A stretch of 64,000 bases of DNA from Kribbella voronezhensis (GTDB taxonomy: Bacteria > Actinomycetota > Actinomycetes > Propionibacteriales > Kribbellaceae): assembly GCF_004365175.1 (NCBI RefSeq), contig NZ_SOCE01000001.1, positions 3,107,403 through 3,171,402 on the forward strand, written 5' to 3'. A model generated the notes under the pieces. That model worked only from the letters and a program-made list of their open reading frames with translations, was not told the DNA's origin and made no database searches. How positions within the stretch are numbered: position 1 is the stretch's first letter; each line of letters opens with the position of its first letter. The position numbers and the translations under genes were made by a program. Shown here in pieces: positions 34,915 through 43,482 of this stretch.

Positions 34915-35861
34915 CCGCAGCGACCGTCACCTGGGTCGTCGGCGCCGGCGGCCTGCTCGGCCGGCAGCTGGTGCGCCGGTTGCGGGACCGCGGTCATGAG
35001 GTCGTGACGGTTCACATCCCGTGGCAGGACCGCGACGCCTCTGCGGCTGCGCTGCGGGACGGCTTCGCCGAGCTGCTCGCCCGCTCCGGCGGTGGCGAGT
35101 GGAACATCGCGTGGTGCGCCGGTGCCGGCGTCGTCGCCAGCTCCCCGGAGGTCCTCAAGGAAGAGGGCGAGACCTACTCCCGGTTCCTCCGGCACCTGGC
35201 CGACCAGCAGGACCTCGGCGCCAGGGGTGCCTTCTTCCTCGCATCCTCCGCCGGAGGCCTGTACGCCGGGTCCAGCGACCGCCCGCCGTTCACCGAGGAC
35301 AGCGAGCCACGACCGCTCGCGCCGTACGGGCAGTTGAAGCTGGCGATGGAGCAGGAGCTGAGTGAGCTGTCCCGGGCGACCGGGATGCCGGCGTTCATCG
35401 GCCGCATCGCGAACCTCTACGGCCCCGGCCAGAACGTGAACAAGCCGCAAGGCCTGGTCTCCCACCTCTGCAAGGCCCATCTCACCGGGCAGCCACTGTC
35501 CATCTACGTCCCCCTGGACACCTTGCGCGACTACCTGCTCGTGACCGACTGCGCCGCCATGGTCACCGCCGGACTGGAGGACGTACGTCGGGTCGCCCGG
35601 GCGGCCGCGGACCCGGTGGTGGTGAAGGTGCTCGCTTCCGGACGCGGTACCTCGATCGGGGCGTTGATCGCCGAGTCGAGGCGGGTGTTCCGCCGCCGGC
35701 CCCGGATCGTGCTCGGTTCCTCGCCACTGGCGTCGGTCCAGCCGCGCGACATCCGGTTGCGGTCGGTGCGCTGGCCGGAACTCGACTGCTACGCCCGCTC
35801 GACTCTCGCCGCCGGGATCGCCTCCACCGCGCGGGAGCTCGGTCGGCAGCGCGTGTCATGA
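34911..35861 (+). CDS. NAD-dependent sugar epimerase/dehydratase (extended SDR)
   Basis: 316 residues, ATGA-overlapped with both neighbours. The cofactor loop is VVGAGGLLGRQLVRRL; the catalytic triad is Ser in ASSAGGLY and YGQLK (YxxxK), with RIANLYGPGQN typical of the GalE/RmlB group. It may epimerise, reduce or dehydrate the nucleotide sugar, or the lipid-linked sugar, made by the preceding GT2. The substrate cannot be told from sequence. Confidence 0.85.
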   Translation: MTAATVTWVVGAGGLLGRQLVRRLRDRGHEVVTVHIPWQDRDASAAALRDGFAELLARSGGGEWNIAWCAGAGVVASSPEVLKEEGETYSRFLRHLADQQDLGARGAFFLASSAGGLYAGSSDRPPFTEDSEPRPLAPYGQLKLAMEQELSELSRATGMPAFIGRIANLYGPGQNVNKPQGLVSHLCKAHLTGQPLSIYVPLDTLRDYLLVTDCAAMVTAGLEDVRRVARAAADPVVVKVLASGRGTSIGALIAESRRVFRRRPRIVLGSSPLASVQPRDIRLRSVRWPELDCYARSTLAAGIASTARELGRQRVS

Positions 35862-38227
35862 CGGACAGTTCTCGCAGCTCCGGCGTCCTCGTGGACGAGG
35901 CACCCAGGTCGGTCCCGCCGGCGGACGAATCTCGCCGGTCCAGGTGGCCGCAGGTCGTCAGTACGCTCATCTGGCTGATCCCCGCGGCGACCCTGTACTG
36001 GGTCCTGGAAGGCACAGGGGTAGGCAAAGGCGACATCGTCCGCTACACCGCCTACTTCGCGGGCTGTGTGACGCTGCCCGGAGTGCTGCTGTTGCGGGCT
36101 TTCGGGCCAGGCAGACGGACGTGGCCGGAAGACATCGGCATCGGCATCGTCGTGGGCCTGTCCTTCGAGCTCCTCGGCTGGGCCCTGTTCACGGCCGCCG
36201 GGATCCAGCAGTGGCTGATCGTGTGGCCCGCGGCGCTCGTGGTCGTCTTCGCCGCCGTACCGCGGTTGTGGCGCTGCTGGCGGGCGCAGAACGCACCGCG
36301 ACTCCCGCTCGCCTGGGCGGTCACGCTGGCGCTCCTGCTGTCGGCCACCCTGCTCCTGTACTACGGCGGATCAGTCAGCACCTCGCCGGTCCCGAAGGCC
36401 GGTGGCAACCCCTACCAGGACCTGCTCTGGCACCTTTCGATCGTGCACGAGCTGGGCCGCTCCGTCCCGCCGCAGATCCCGCAGGTGGCGGGCGAGACGA
36501 TGCAGTACCACTGGTTCGCCGACGCCCACTTGGCCGCGGCCGCCCAGATCACCGGGATCGACGCCCGCCTCGTGCTGTTCAGGCTGTGGTTCGCCCCGAT
36601 CATCATCGGGCTCGTCCTGGCGGTGGCTGCCCTCGCGCGCCAGGTCAGCGGCGCCTGGTGGACCGCGCCGTTCGCGGTCGCGCTGACGACGATCGTCCAG
36701 CGGATCACGATCTGGAAGTTCGCCGGCGGCGTCGGCGGCTCACCCCTGGTCTTCCTGAGCCCTTCGCAGTCCTTCGGTACGACGCTCACCGTCGGCGCAG
36801 CGGCGCTAGTGATCGGCGTCCTCTACCGCGGTGCCCCACGGCGGTCGTGGGTGCTCGTGCTCCTGGTCGTCTGCGCCTGCGCCGGCTCCAAGCCCACCGC
36901 AGTGCCGCTGCTGCTCGGCGGGACCGGTCTGGCCGCGCTGTTCCTGCTGGTGCGCAACAGGCGCATCCCTTGGCCGACCGTCGCCTTGGGCGCCGCACTG
37001 GCCTTCGTGACGCTGGCGGCGAGTGCGACGGTTTCGGGCAGCACCGCGGGTACGCCGATCCGCCTGTTCGGCTTCCTGAGGATCTTCCCGGGGTACGCCA
37101 CTCTGACCGGCTCCGGGCCGATCGCGCCGCCTGGTGGCTGGATCATCCAAGGACTCAGCGATCCCACCCCGGAGACGCTGAACTGGGCGATCGCGTTCGT
37201 GATCTCCGTTGTGCTGAGCAGGATCGTGGTGGTCGTGGCCTTCGTCGGGCTGGTCCAGCGCCGGGTCCGTACCGATGCGGCGCAGTGGTGGCTGGTCGGA
37301 ACACTGATCGCCTCCATGCTCGGATTCGTGGCGGTCGACCACCCAGGCCTCGGTCAGTTCTACTTCCTCGGCAGCGGCCTGCCCTTCGCCGCGGTTGCCG
37401 CCGGCTACGTGATCCACGGCGCGGTCGCCGGACGCCGCCGTCCGGCCCGCCGAGCGGTCATCGCTGGTGGCCTACTGGCCGGAGCAGTGCTCGCTGTGGT
37501 GATCCGGGCTGTCGGCAACATCGACGGCAAGCCTCTCTCCCCGGCCGACTTCACGCGGGCGGCGACCGAACCGATGCTGTGGCTTGCCGGTGCACTGGCC
37601 GTCGGGCTGATCGGCTGGCTCGTACTCCGGACCGTCCACCGGCCGCTGCGCGGCGTCGGCCTGGCGCTGCTGCTGTGCGTCGCGGTCGGCCTCGCACTGC
37701 CGAGCCGGCCACGGTCGGACTACCGCACCGCGGTGGACGCCGTCAGCGGGAAGGCCAGTCCGATCCCGGAGCCGGCGAGACCGTGGTTCAGCACGGACGA
37801 GGTCCAGGCCGCCTTGTGGCTGGACCGTAAGGCCGGACAGGACGACGTCGTCGTGACGAACACCGCCTGCATGGGACAAGCAGGTCGCCGCGGCTGTGAC
37901 GCGCGTGGCTACCTGGTCAGCGGTATCGGCGGGCGCCGAACGCTGATCGAGGGCTGGGCCTACACGCAGCAGTCGCTCGCCAACCAGGGCAAGGACAACG
38001 TCGCCTCCAGTTACCTGCCGTCGCCCTGGCCGGACCGGGTCGCGCTGACGACGAAGACACTCACGGCGCCGACGCCTGAGCTGCTGGCCGGCCTGTACCG
38101 CGATCACGGCGTCCGCTGGATCTTCGCGGACAAGCGGACCGGCAAGGTCGCCGAGCACACTCTCGACCGGCTCGCCACCCGCAGATTCACCCGAGGGCCG
38201 GTCGTCATCTACCAACTGAAGAACTGA
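35858..38227 (+). CDS. GT-C-like polytopic membrane protein, paralogue 5 of 6
   Basis: 789 residues; the start overlaps the epimerase stop (ATGA). It shares DLLWHLSIVHELGRSVPPQ, AGETMQYHWFADAHLAA, FLSPSQSFGTT, then TNTACMGQ...GCDARGY, RRTLIEGWAYTQQS, SPWPDRVALT and HGVRWIFAD with paralogues 3 and 4. It is on the opposite strand from them and coupled to GT2 and epimerase genes. That makes it the best candidate for a defined donor/transferase pair. The Cys pair of the tail domain would form a disulfide outside the membrane. Confidence 0.75.
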   Translation: MTDSSRSSGVLVDEAPRSVPPADESRRSRWPQVVSTLIWLIPAATLYWVLEGTGVGKGDIVRYTAYFAGCVTLPGVLLLRAFGPGRRTWPEDIGIGIVVGLSFELLGWALFTAAGIQQWLIVWPAALVVVFAAVPRLWRCWRAQNAPRLPLAWAVTLALLLSATLLLYYGGSVSTSPVPKAGGNPYQDLLWHLSIVHELGRSVPPQIPQVAGETMQYHWFADAHLAAAAQITGIDARLVLFRLWFAPIIIGLVLAVAALARQVSGAWWTAPFAVALTTIVQRITIWKFAGGVGGSPLVFLSPSQSFGTTLTVGAAALVIGVLYRGAPRRSWVLVLLVVCACAGSKPTAVPLLLGGTGLAALFLLVRNRRIPWPTVALGAALAFVTLAASATVSGSTAGTPIRLFGFLRIFPGYATLTGSGPIAPPGGWIIQGLSDPTPETLNWAIAFVISVVLSRIVVVVAFVGLVQRRVRTDAAQWWLVGTLIASMLGFVAVDHPGLGQFYFLGSGLPFAAVAAGYVIHGAVAGRRRPARRAVIAGGLLAGAVLAVVIRAVGNIDGKPLSPADFTRAATEPMLWLAGALAVGLIGWLVLRTVHRPLRGVGLALLLCVAVGLALPSRPRSDYRTAVDAVSGKASPIPEPARPWFSTDEVQAALWLDRKAGQDDVVVTNTACMGQAGRRGCDARGYLVSGIGGRRTLIEGWAYTQQSLANQGKDNVASSYLPSPWPDRVALTTKTLTAPTPELLAGLYRDHGVRWIFADKRTGKVAEHTLDRLATRRFTRGPVVIYQLKN

Positions 38228-38295
38228 GCGGGCTCGTTTGACTTAGCGAGTCGCCACGCTGGAGCATTGTCAATTCCCCGAGCGAGGAGATACCC

Positions 38296-38910
38296 ATGGA
38301 GGGGCTGAAAGGCCTGCTCAGGCACGTGCCTGCTTACGTCCTGTTGCAGCGCGTCGTCGGTGCCGACAAGTTGCGGTACCGCTGCATCGACGAGGTCAAG
38401 GCGGGCGAAACCGTCCTGGACATCGGCTGCGGCCCGGCGTACTACTTCCCGCGGCTGCCCCAGCCGCTGAAGTACCACGGCTTCGACACCGACGCGCCGT
38501 ACATCGACTGGGCCACCCAGCACTTCGGCGGCGAGAACGCCAGCTTCCACTGCGGCATCTTCGACGAGGCCGCGGCCCGGTCGCTGCCGCAGATCGACGT
38601 CGTGCTGCTGCTCGGCCTGCTGCACCACCTGTCGGACGAGCAGTGCACGGACCTGCTCAACCTGGCCGCGAGCGTGCTGAGTCCCGGCGGCCGGGTGGTC
38701 AGCGTGGACACCTGCTTCGAGCCGAGCCAGGGCCGGATCTCGCGGTGGATGTCGGAGAACGACCGCGGCGAGTACGTTCGCGATCCGGCCGGGTTCGAGA
38801 AGCTCGCGCTGCAGTCGTTCGGCCAGGTGGAGGGCGAGGTCATCAACGACGTCACCCACATCCCGGCCAGCTACTGGATGATGAGGATGACTGCGCCGAG
38901 CAGCCTCTGA
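38296..38910 (+). CDS. Class I SAM-dependent methyltransferase
   Basis: 204 residues, with GCGAGGAG before its ATG. SAM site VLDIGCGPAYYFP, acidic strand FDTDAPYIDWA, then IDVVLLLGLLHHLSDEQ and LSPGGRVVSVD. The small size without an added cap domain suggests a sugar or small-molecule substrate. Lies between GT-C-like paralogues 5 and 6 on the same strand, so O- or N-methylation of the glycan is plausible. Confidence 0.85.
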   Translation: MEGLKGLLRHVPAYVLLQRVVGADKLRYRCIDEVKAGETVLDIGCGPAYYFPRLPQPLKYHGFDTDAPYIDWATQHFGGENASFHCGIFDEAAARSLPQIDVVLLLGLLHHLSDEQCTDLLNLAASVLSPGGRVVSVDTCFEPSQGRISRWMSENDRGEYVRDPAGFEKLALQSFGQVEGEVINDVTHIPASYWMMRMTAPSSL

Positions 38911-38985
38911 GCCGTCCGGTCCCCCGCCCGCGGCATCGACCACGGTTGGTGACGCTCCGAGTGCGCAGTGAGATCACAGCACCGT

Positions 38986-39001
38986 TAAGGTTGCGCGCAT
39001 G
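38986..39001 (+). promoter_or_regulatory. Leaderless promoter -10 of GT-C-like gene 6
   Basis: TAAGGT (38986-38991) is 7 nt before ATG 38999; no ribosome-binding site. Confidence 0.57.
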
Positions 39002-41251
39002 CACTCGAGGGCAAGACGGCGGGGGCCGAGGAGCATCGGCAACGGGACGGCGGCCGGTCGGGCCGCCGCCCTTCCACTGCTGGTCCTCGCCGTCTGGATG
39101 ATGGCTGCCCGGGCGCCGGTGCTCGACGTGCTGGTGTTCACCGCCTACGTCGGGGCCGGAGTGATGCTGCCCGGGTTCGTGCTCTGGAGGCTGATCGGCG
39201 CCTACCGGCGGAATCTGGTCGAGGACTGTGCCGCCGGGTTCGCGATCGGTACGGCGGTGCAGCTGATCGTCTATCTCGCGAGCGCGTCGGTGGGTCTCCA
39301 GCAGTGGTCGTGGGTCTGGGCGCCCGTGGTGCTCGTGGTCGGGCTGCTGGACCGGGACGCGCGTGCCCGGGTCTGGCAGCGGGTCGAGGCTCCTCTCGCG
39401 CCCCTGACGGCTTGGCTGCTGACGATGTCGACGGGCGTCGTGCTGCTCGCCGTCTACCTGAAGGGCCCGGGCCGGTACGCGCCGGCGTACGTGGATCCGG
39501 GCCGGAGCAACCAGGATCTGGCCTTCCATCAGGCGCTCGCGGCGAGCGCGAAGTTCGACGTACCGATCAAGCCGCTGTGGGTCGCGGGCGAGCCGATGAA
39601 GTACCAGACCTTCTTCCATCAACTCGCCGCCGCGACCTCGTGGTCGACCGGCGTCGGGCTGACCGAACTGATCTACGCGCTGCTCTGGGTCCCGTTCGCG
39701 CTGGCCGGTTGCCTGCTGGTCTTCGTCCTCACCCAGCGGTTTCTCACGCCGCCCAAGGCGGAGCCGCTCACCGGCGCCCGCTGGGCCGGCCCGCTCGCCG
39801 TACTGATCGCCGGTCTCGGTGGCGCGATGCAGCCACTGCACGACGTCGGTCTGGGTAGCGCCGCGATGGCGCTCTCCGCCTATCTCAGCCCGACCCAGAA
39901 CCTGGGCGTGATGCTCGCTCTCCTGCTCGCGGTCCTGGCCATCGACGTACTGCGGAAGCAGGGACCCGCAAGCCGATGGGTGCTGCTGATCCTGGTCGCG
40001 CTGGCCGCGTCGGGCGCCAAGGCGACCGTGTTGCCGTTGGCCGGATGCGGCTTCGGTCTGGTGTTCTTCGCCCTGTTGTCGCGGCGTAAGCCGACGCGGA
40101 CGGCTGTCGTCGGCGGGCTGGCCGTGCTGGCGATCTTCGTCGGATCGGTGATCGTCGTCTTCGGTGGCGAGTCGTCCGGCCTGCAGGTCGATCTCGGCGG
40201 GATCTTCGCCCAGCTCGCGCCGTACTCGATGCTCCGGCACGGCTCGGGAGTGGACCGCTCGGCCCAACTTCTGACGGCCGCGGTGACGTTGGCCGGCTGG
40301 GGAATCGCGGTCCTCGGGGTCGTGTTCCTGCGATGGTTCTGGCGGGACCGCGGCGTGGTCTTCCTGGCCGGCGCCGCCCTCGGCGGCGTCTTCGCCACCG
40401 CTCTCACGTCCCAGCCCGGTGTGAGCCAGGCGCCCTTCTACAGAACGGCTTTCCCGTTCCTGGCCGTGCTGTCGTGTCTCGGACTGTCCCGGCTGGTCGG
40501 CAAGCTCGAGGATCGCCGCGGTGCTCTGCTGGTCTCTGCGGCAGGTTTGGCCGGGCTCGCCGCTTGCGATGTGGCCCGGTTCGGCTCAGTAGACCAGCGT
40601 GGCTTGAAAAGCCCGTTCAGCTGGATGATCGCGGCGTTGCTGGCCGCCGCACTGATCGTTGCTGTGGCTTGGAAGACGGCCAGGCGCAACGGCAGCCTGC
40701 TCACGGCGTTCCTGGCCAGTCTGGTCGCCGCCTGCACAGTGGGCGCGACCTTCCTGCCGCTGGCCGGCCTGATCTCGGAGCACGCAAGCACCGTGGCGTA
40801 CGGCGAGGTCGCCCAGGGCGGCCCGACGAGCTCGGAGGCCGACGCTGCCCGTTGGCTGCAGAAGAACACACCAACGGGCGATCTGGTCGCGACGAACGCT
40901 CACTGCGTGGTCTCGCACGGCGACAGCTGCGACAGCCGCCATTTCTGGATCGCCGCGTTGTCCGAACGCCAACTGCTGGTCGAAGGCTGGGGCTACACCA
41001 ACCGCGTCAACCGGCTGTCGGTGACAACCAGCGTCAACACCAACCTGGTCCCGTACTGGAACCGCGAACTGCTGGCCATTAACGATGCGGTCTTCACCGC
41101 GCCCTCACCGGCCCTGATCGAGAGGCTGCGGCGTCGCGGGGTGCGCTGGCTGTACGCCGACAACCGGGCCGGCCAGGTGTCGCCGAACCTCAAGCAGTAC
41201 GTGCGGCTGCGGCAGGCGACCCTGGACGCGACGATCTACGAGATCAGGTGA
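38999..41251 (+). CDS. GT-C-like polytopic membrane protein, paralogue 6 of 6
   Basis: 750 residues. Loop motif DLAFHQALAASAKFDVP, then AGEPMKYQTFFHQLAAATSW, where YHW of the others is YQT. YLSPTQNLGVML follows, and the tail has TNAHCVVSHGDSCDSRHFW, RQLLVEGWGYT and RGVRWLYAD. It groups with paralogue 2 by these segments. It runs tail-to-tail into pseG with a 16-nt overlap of the coding ends. Probably an extracytoplasmic GT-C-type transferase; loss of the His in YHW may mark a different substrate. Confidence 0.74.
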   Translation: MHSRARRRGPRSIGNGTAAGRAAALPLLVLAVWMMAARAPVLDVLVFTAYVGAGVMLPGFVLWRLIGAYRRNLVEDCAAGFAIGTAVQLIVYLASASVGLQQWSWVWAPVVLVVGLLDRDARARVWQRVEAPLAPLTAWLLTMSTGVVLLAVYLKGPGRYAPAYVDPGRSNQDLAFHQALAASAKFDVPIKPLWVAGEPMKYQTFFHQLAAATSWSTGVGLTELIYALLWVPFALAGCLLVFVLTQRFLTPPKAEPLTGARWAGPLAVLIAGLGGAMQPLHDVGLGSAAMALSAYLSPTQNLGVMLALLLAVLAIDVLRKQGPASRWVLLILVALAASGAKATVLPLAGCGFGLVFFALLSRRKPTRTAVVGGLAVLAIFVGSVIVVFGGESSGLQVDLGGIFAQLAPYSMLRHGSGVDRSAQLLTAAVTLAGWGIAVLGVVFLRWFWRDRGVVFLAGAALGGVFATALTSQPGVSQAPFYRTAFPFLAVLSCLGLSRLVGKLEDRRGALLVSAAGLAGLAACDVARFGSVDQRGLKSPFSWMIAALLAAALIVAVAWKTARRNGSLLTAFLASLVAACTVGATFLPLAGLISEHASTVAYGEVAQGGPTSSEADAARWLQKNTPTGDLVATNAHCVVSHGDSCDSRHFWIAALSERQLLVEGWGYTNRVNRLSVTTSVNTNLVPYWNRELLAINDAVFTAPSPALIERLRRRGVRWLYADNRAGQVSPNLKQYVRLRQATLDATIYEIR

Positions 41252-42264
41252 AGGAGGGCGTCGGCGACGCGGACCCGACCCTGGCCGTCGACGAGTTTCC
41301 AGCCGGCGGCGGCGACGCGGGCGCGCTCGACCGGATCGGTGAGGAGCTTACGTAGTACTGCGGCAGCTGAGGTCGGGTCGACCTTGAGGTCGGAGAGCAC
41401 TCCGATGCCGACGGCCGCGCCGGTGGCGACGGCTCGCTCGTAACCCATCACCTGGTTGTCCACCACGCAGACGAGGCCGGCGGTCGCGCCGAGACACAGC
41501 AGCTCCCAGGTCGACGTACCGGAGGCGCTGACCGCCAGGTCCGAAGCCACGACGGCCTTGGCGAGCTGCGAGGTCGGGCCGATCACCTCGACGTGCTGGT
41601 CAGCGCCGAGCTCGACTGCGTTGATCGCGTCGGCCAGATCCTCGCCCGGCGCCACCACGGTCGCCTCGAACGGCACGCCAGTCGCCGCGAGCGCTGCCAC
41701 GACGTGCGGACCGGCACCGAAGGCGTCCGTGCCACCGAAGAACGCGAACACCCTCGGTACGCCGTCCGCTCGCGGTACAGGTGGTGCTGCGGGCCGGAGC
41801 GAGAGCACCTCGTCGCGCAGCAGCACGTAGTCGAGCCCGGCCAGCCTGATCGCGCCCTTGGGCAGCTCCGGCTCGTCCAGCTCGGAGCCGAGGTTCTGGT
41901 CGACGAACACGTCGGCCTCGGCACCCCGCAGGTCCCCGTCGACGATCGCCACCGTCGGTAAGCCGGTCGCCCGGACCGCGGTGAACACGTCACCGCCCAG
42001 GTCGTAGGAGTCGAACACCACCGCGTCCAGCCCGAGCCGGCCGAACAGCTCGACATGTTCGTCCGGCGTCCAGACGGCCGGCTCGACCGGAATGTCCCGG
42101 GCCAGGATCTGGTCGTTCGCCCACGGCACCGTGTGGCTGTCGCAGACGAACACCACCTCGGCCCCGCGCCCCTTCAACTCCTCGGCCAGCGCCAGACTCC
42201 GCATCACATGCCCGACCCCTCGCAGAGGCCCCACATCACACCTGATCCCGATCCGCAAAGTCAC
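41236..42264 (-). CDS. pseG: UDP-2,4-diacetamido-2,4,6-trideoxy-beta-L-altrose hydrolase
   Basis: 342 residues. The GT-B-like nucleotidase begins RIGIRCDVGPLRGVGHVMRS; GxGHVMR with its His is the PseG signature. It continues VFDSYDLGG, FVDQNLGSE, FFGGTDAFGAG and SASGTSTWELLCLG. It releases UDP to give 6-deoxy-AltdiNAc, the substrate of PseI. The start is GTG 42264, 6 nt after a TACGGT box. It is divergent from pseB and convergent with a GT-C-like gene. Confidence 0.92.
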   Translation of the reverse strand: MTLRIGIRCDVGPLRGVGHVMRSLALAEELKGRGAEVVFVCDSHTVPWANDQILARDIPVEPAVWTPDEHVELFGRLGLDAVVFDSYDLGGDVFTAVRATGLPTVAIVDGDLRGAEADVFVDQNLGSELDEPELPKGAIRLAGLDYVLLRDEVLSLRPAAPPVPRADGVPRVFAFFGGTDAFGAGPHVVAALAATGVPFEATVVAPGEDLADAINAVELGADQHVEVIGPTSQLAKAVVASDLAVSASGTSTWELLCLGATAGLVCVVDNQVMGYERAVATGAAVGIGVLSDLKVDPTSAAAVLRKLLTDPVERARVAAAGWKLVDGQGRVRVADALLHLIS

Positions 42265-42276
42265 CCCCAGACCGTA
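42262..42276 (-). promoter_or_regulatory. Leaderless promoter -10 of pseG
   Basis: On the minus strand TACGGT (42271-42276) lies 6 nt before the GTG start at 42264. The rest of the 42265-42498 gap holds a possible pseB promoter and nothing else I recognise. Confidence 0.5.
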
Positions 42277-42409
42277 GCCGCTCCACCCCAGGCCACCGCC
42301 ATCGCCACCGTCGGTGCGGCCGGTGACTCTGCGTGGCCGCCGGCCGGGTCCGAACCAACCGCGTCCGGGGGTCGTCTATCCCCGGGCAGGCTGCTGTTCG
42401 GGTCCGGGA

Positions 42410-42440
42410 TTGAGGGTTCGGTGGAGTGGCCCGCTATCGT
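42410..42440 (+). promoter_or_regulatory. Possible promoter of the pseB operon
   Basis: TTGAGG (42410-42415) and TATCGT (42435-42440), 19 nt apart, stand about 60 nt before the pseB start. The spacing is a little long. A CGGAG...CTCCG inverted repeat follows directly. Confidence 0.4.
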
Positions 42441-42498
42441 ACGGAGTTGCGCTCCGTGCGCTGTCCGGAACTGTCCCCTCAGAAGGGTCCTACTCGAC

Positions 42499-43482
42499 GT
42501 GTCCATCCTCACCGGCTCCGACATCCTCGTCACCGGAGGCACCGGCTCCTTCGGCAAGGCGTTCATCCGCTACGCACTGGACAACCTGGACCCGCGCCGG
42601 ATCATCATCTTCAGCCGCGACGAGCTGAAGCAGTGGGAGGTCCGCCAGCTGTTCGGCGACGACCCCCGGCTGCGGTTCTTCATCGGCGACATCCGCGACC
42701 GGCAGCGGCTGAACCGCGCGATGCACAAGGTCGACTACGTCGTGCACGCCGCCGCGCTCAAGCAGGTCGACACCGCGGAGTACAACCCGTGGGAGTTCGT
42801 CCAGACGAACATCGTCGGCTCGCAGAACGTGATCGAGGCCAGCATCGACTCGGGCGTGAAGAAGGTCGTCGCGCTGTCCACCGACAAGGCGTCCAGCCCG
42901 ATCAACCTGTACGGCGCGACCAAGCTGACCGCCGACAAGCTGTTCATCACCGGCAACCACTACGCCGCGGCGTACGACACCCGCTTCTGCGTGGTCCGCT
43001 ACGGCAACGTGATGGGCTCGCGCGGCTCGATCATCCCGAAGTTCCGCGCGCTGCACGAGGCCGGCCAGTCGCTGCCGATCACCGACCTGCGCTGCACCCG
43101 GTTCCTGATCACGCTGCCCGAGGCGGTCCAGTTCGTGGTCGACTCGTTCGAGCAGATGATGGGCGGCGAGCTGTACGTGCCGCGGATCCCGTCGATGAAG
43201 ATCACCGACCTGGCCCAGGCGATCGCGCCGGGCGCCAAGATGCACGACATGGGTCTTCGCCCGGGCGAGAAGCTGCACGAGGAGATGATCAGCCCGGAGG
43301 AAGGCCGTCGCGCGCTGGCCATCGGCGACCGCTACGTGCTGCAGCCGGATCTCGCGACCTGGGGCTACACGCCGCCGGCGAACGGCGTACCGGTGGCCGA
43401 CGGGTTCCACTACACGTCGGACAACAACGACCAGTGGTACTCCATCGAGGAGATCACCAAGATCCTCGAGAGTGACGTCTGA
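42499..43482 (+). CDS. pseB: UDP-GlcNAc 4,6-dehydratase (5-inverting)
   Basis: 327 residues from GTG 42499, with AAGGG upstream; the much longer open frame before it is not family-like. Motifs: ILVTGGTGSFGKAFIRY, FIGDIRDRQRL, HAAALKQVDTAEYNP, ALSTDKASSPINLYGATK (SxK variant with Asp-Lys) and VVRYGNVMGSRGS. These are the PseB/FlaA1 signatures. It converts UDP-GlcNAc to the 4-keto-L-arabino sugar and begins the pathway. First gene of pseB-pseC-cassette-pseF. Overlaps pseC by 11 nt. Confidence 0.93.
   Translation: MSILTGSDILVTGGTGSFGKAFIRYALDNLDPRRIIIFSRDELKQWEVRQLFGDDPRLRFFIGDIRDRQRLNRAMHKVDYVVHAAALKQVDTAEYNPWEFVQTNIVGSQNVIEASIDSGVKKVVALSTDKASSPINLYGATKLTADKLFITGNHYAAAYDTRFCVVRYGNVMGSRGSIIPKFRALHEAGQSLPITDLRCTRFLITLPEAVQFVVDSFEQMMGGELYVPRIPSMKITDLAQAIAPGAKMHDMGLRPGEKLHEEMISPEEGRRALAIGDRYVLQPDLATWGYTPPANGVPVADGFHYTSDNNDQWYSIEEITKILESDV

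Noticed and set aside
38237-38270. Promoter for the methyltransferase at 38296 (TTGACT with CATTGT)
   Set aside because: The spacing of about 21 nt is too long; cotranscription from upstream with an RBS-led start is simpler.
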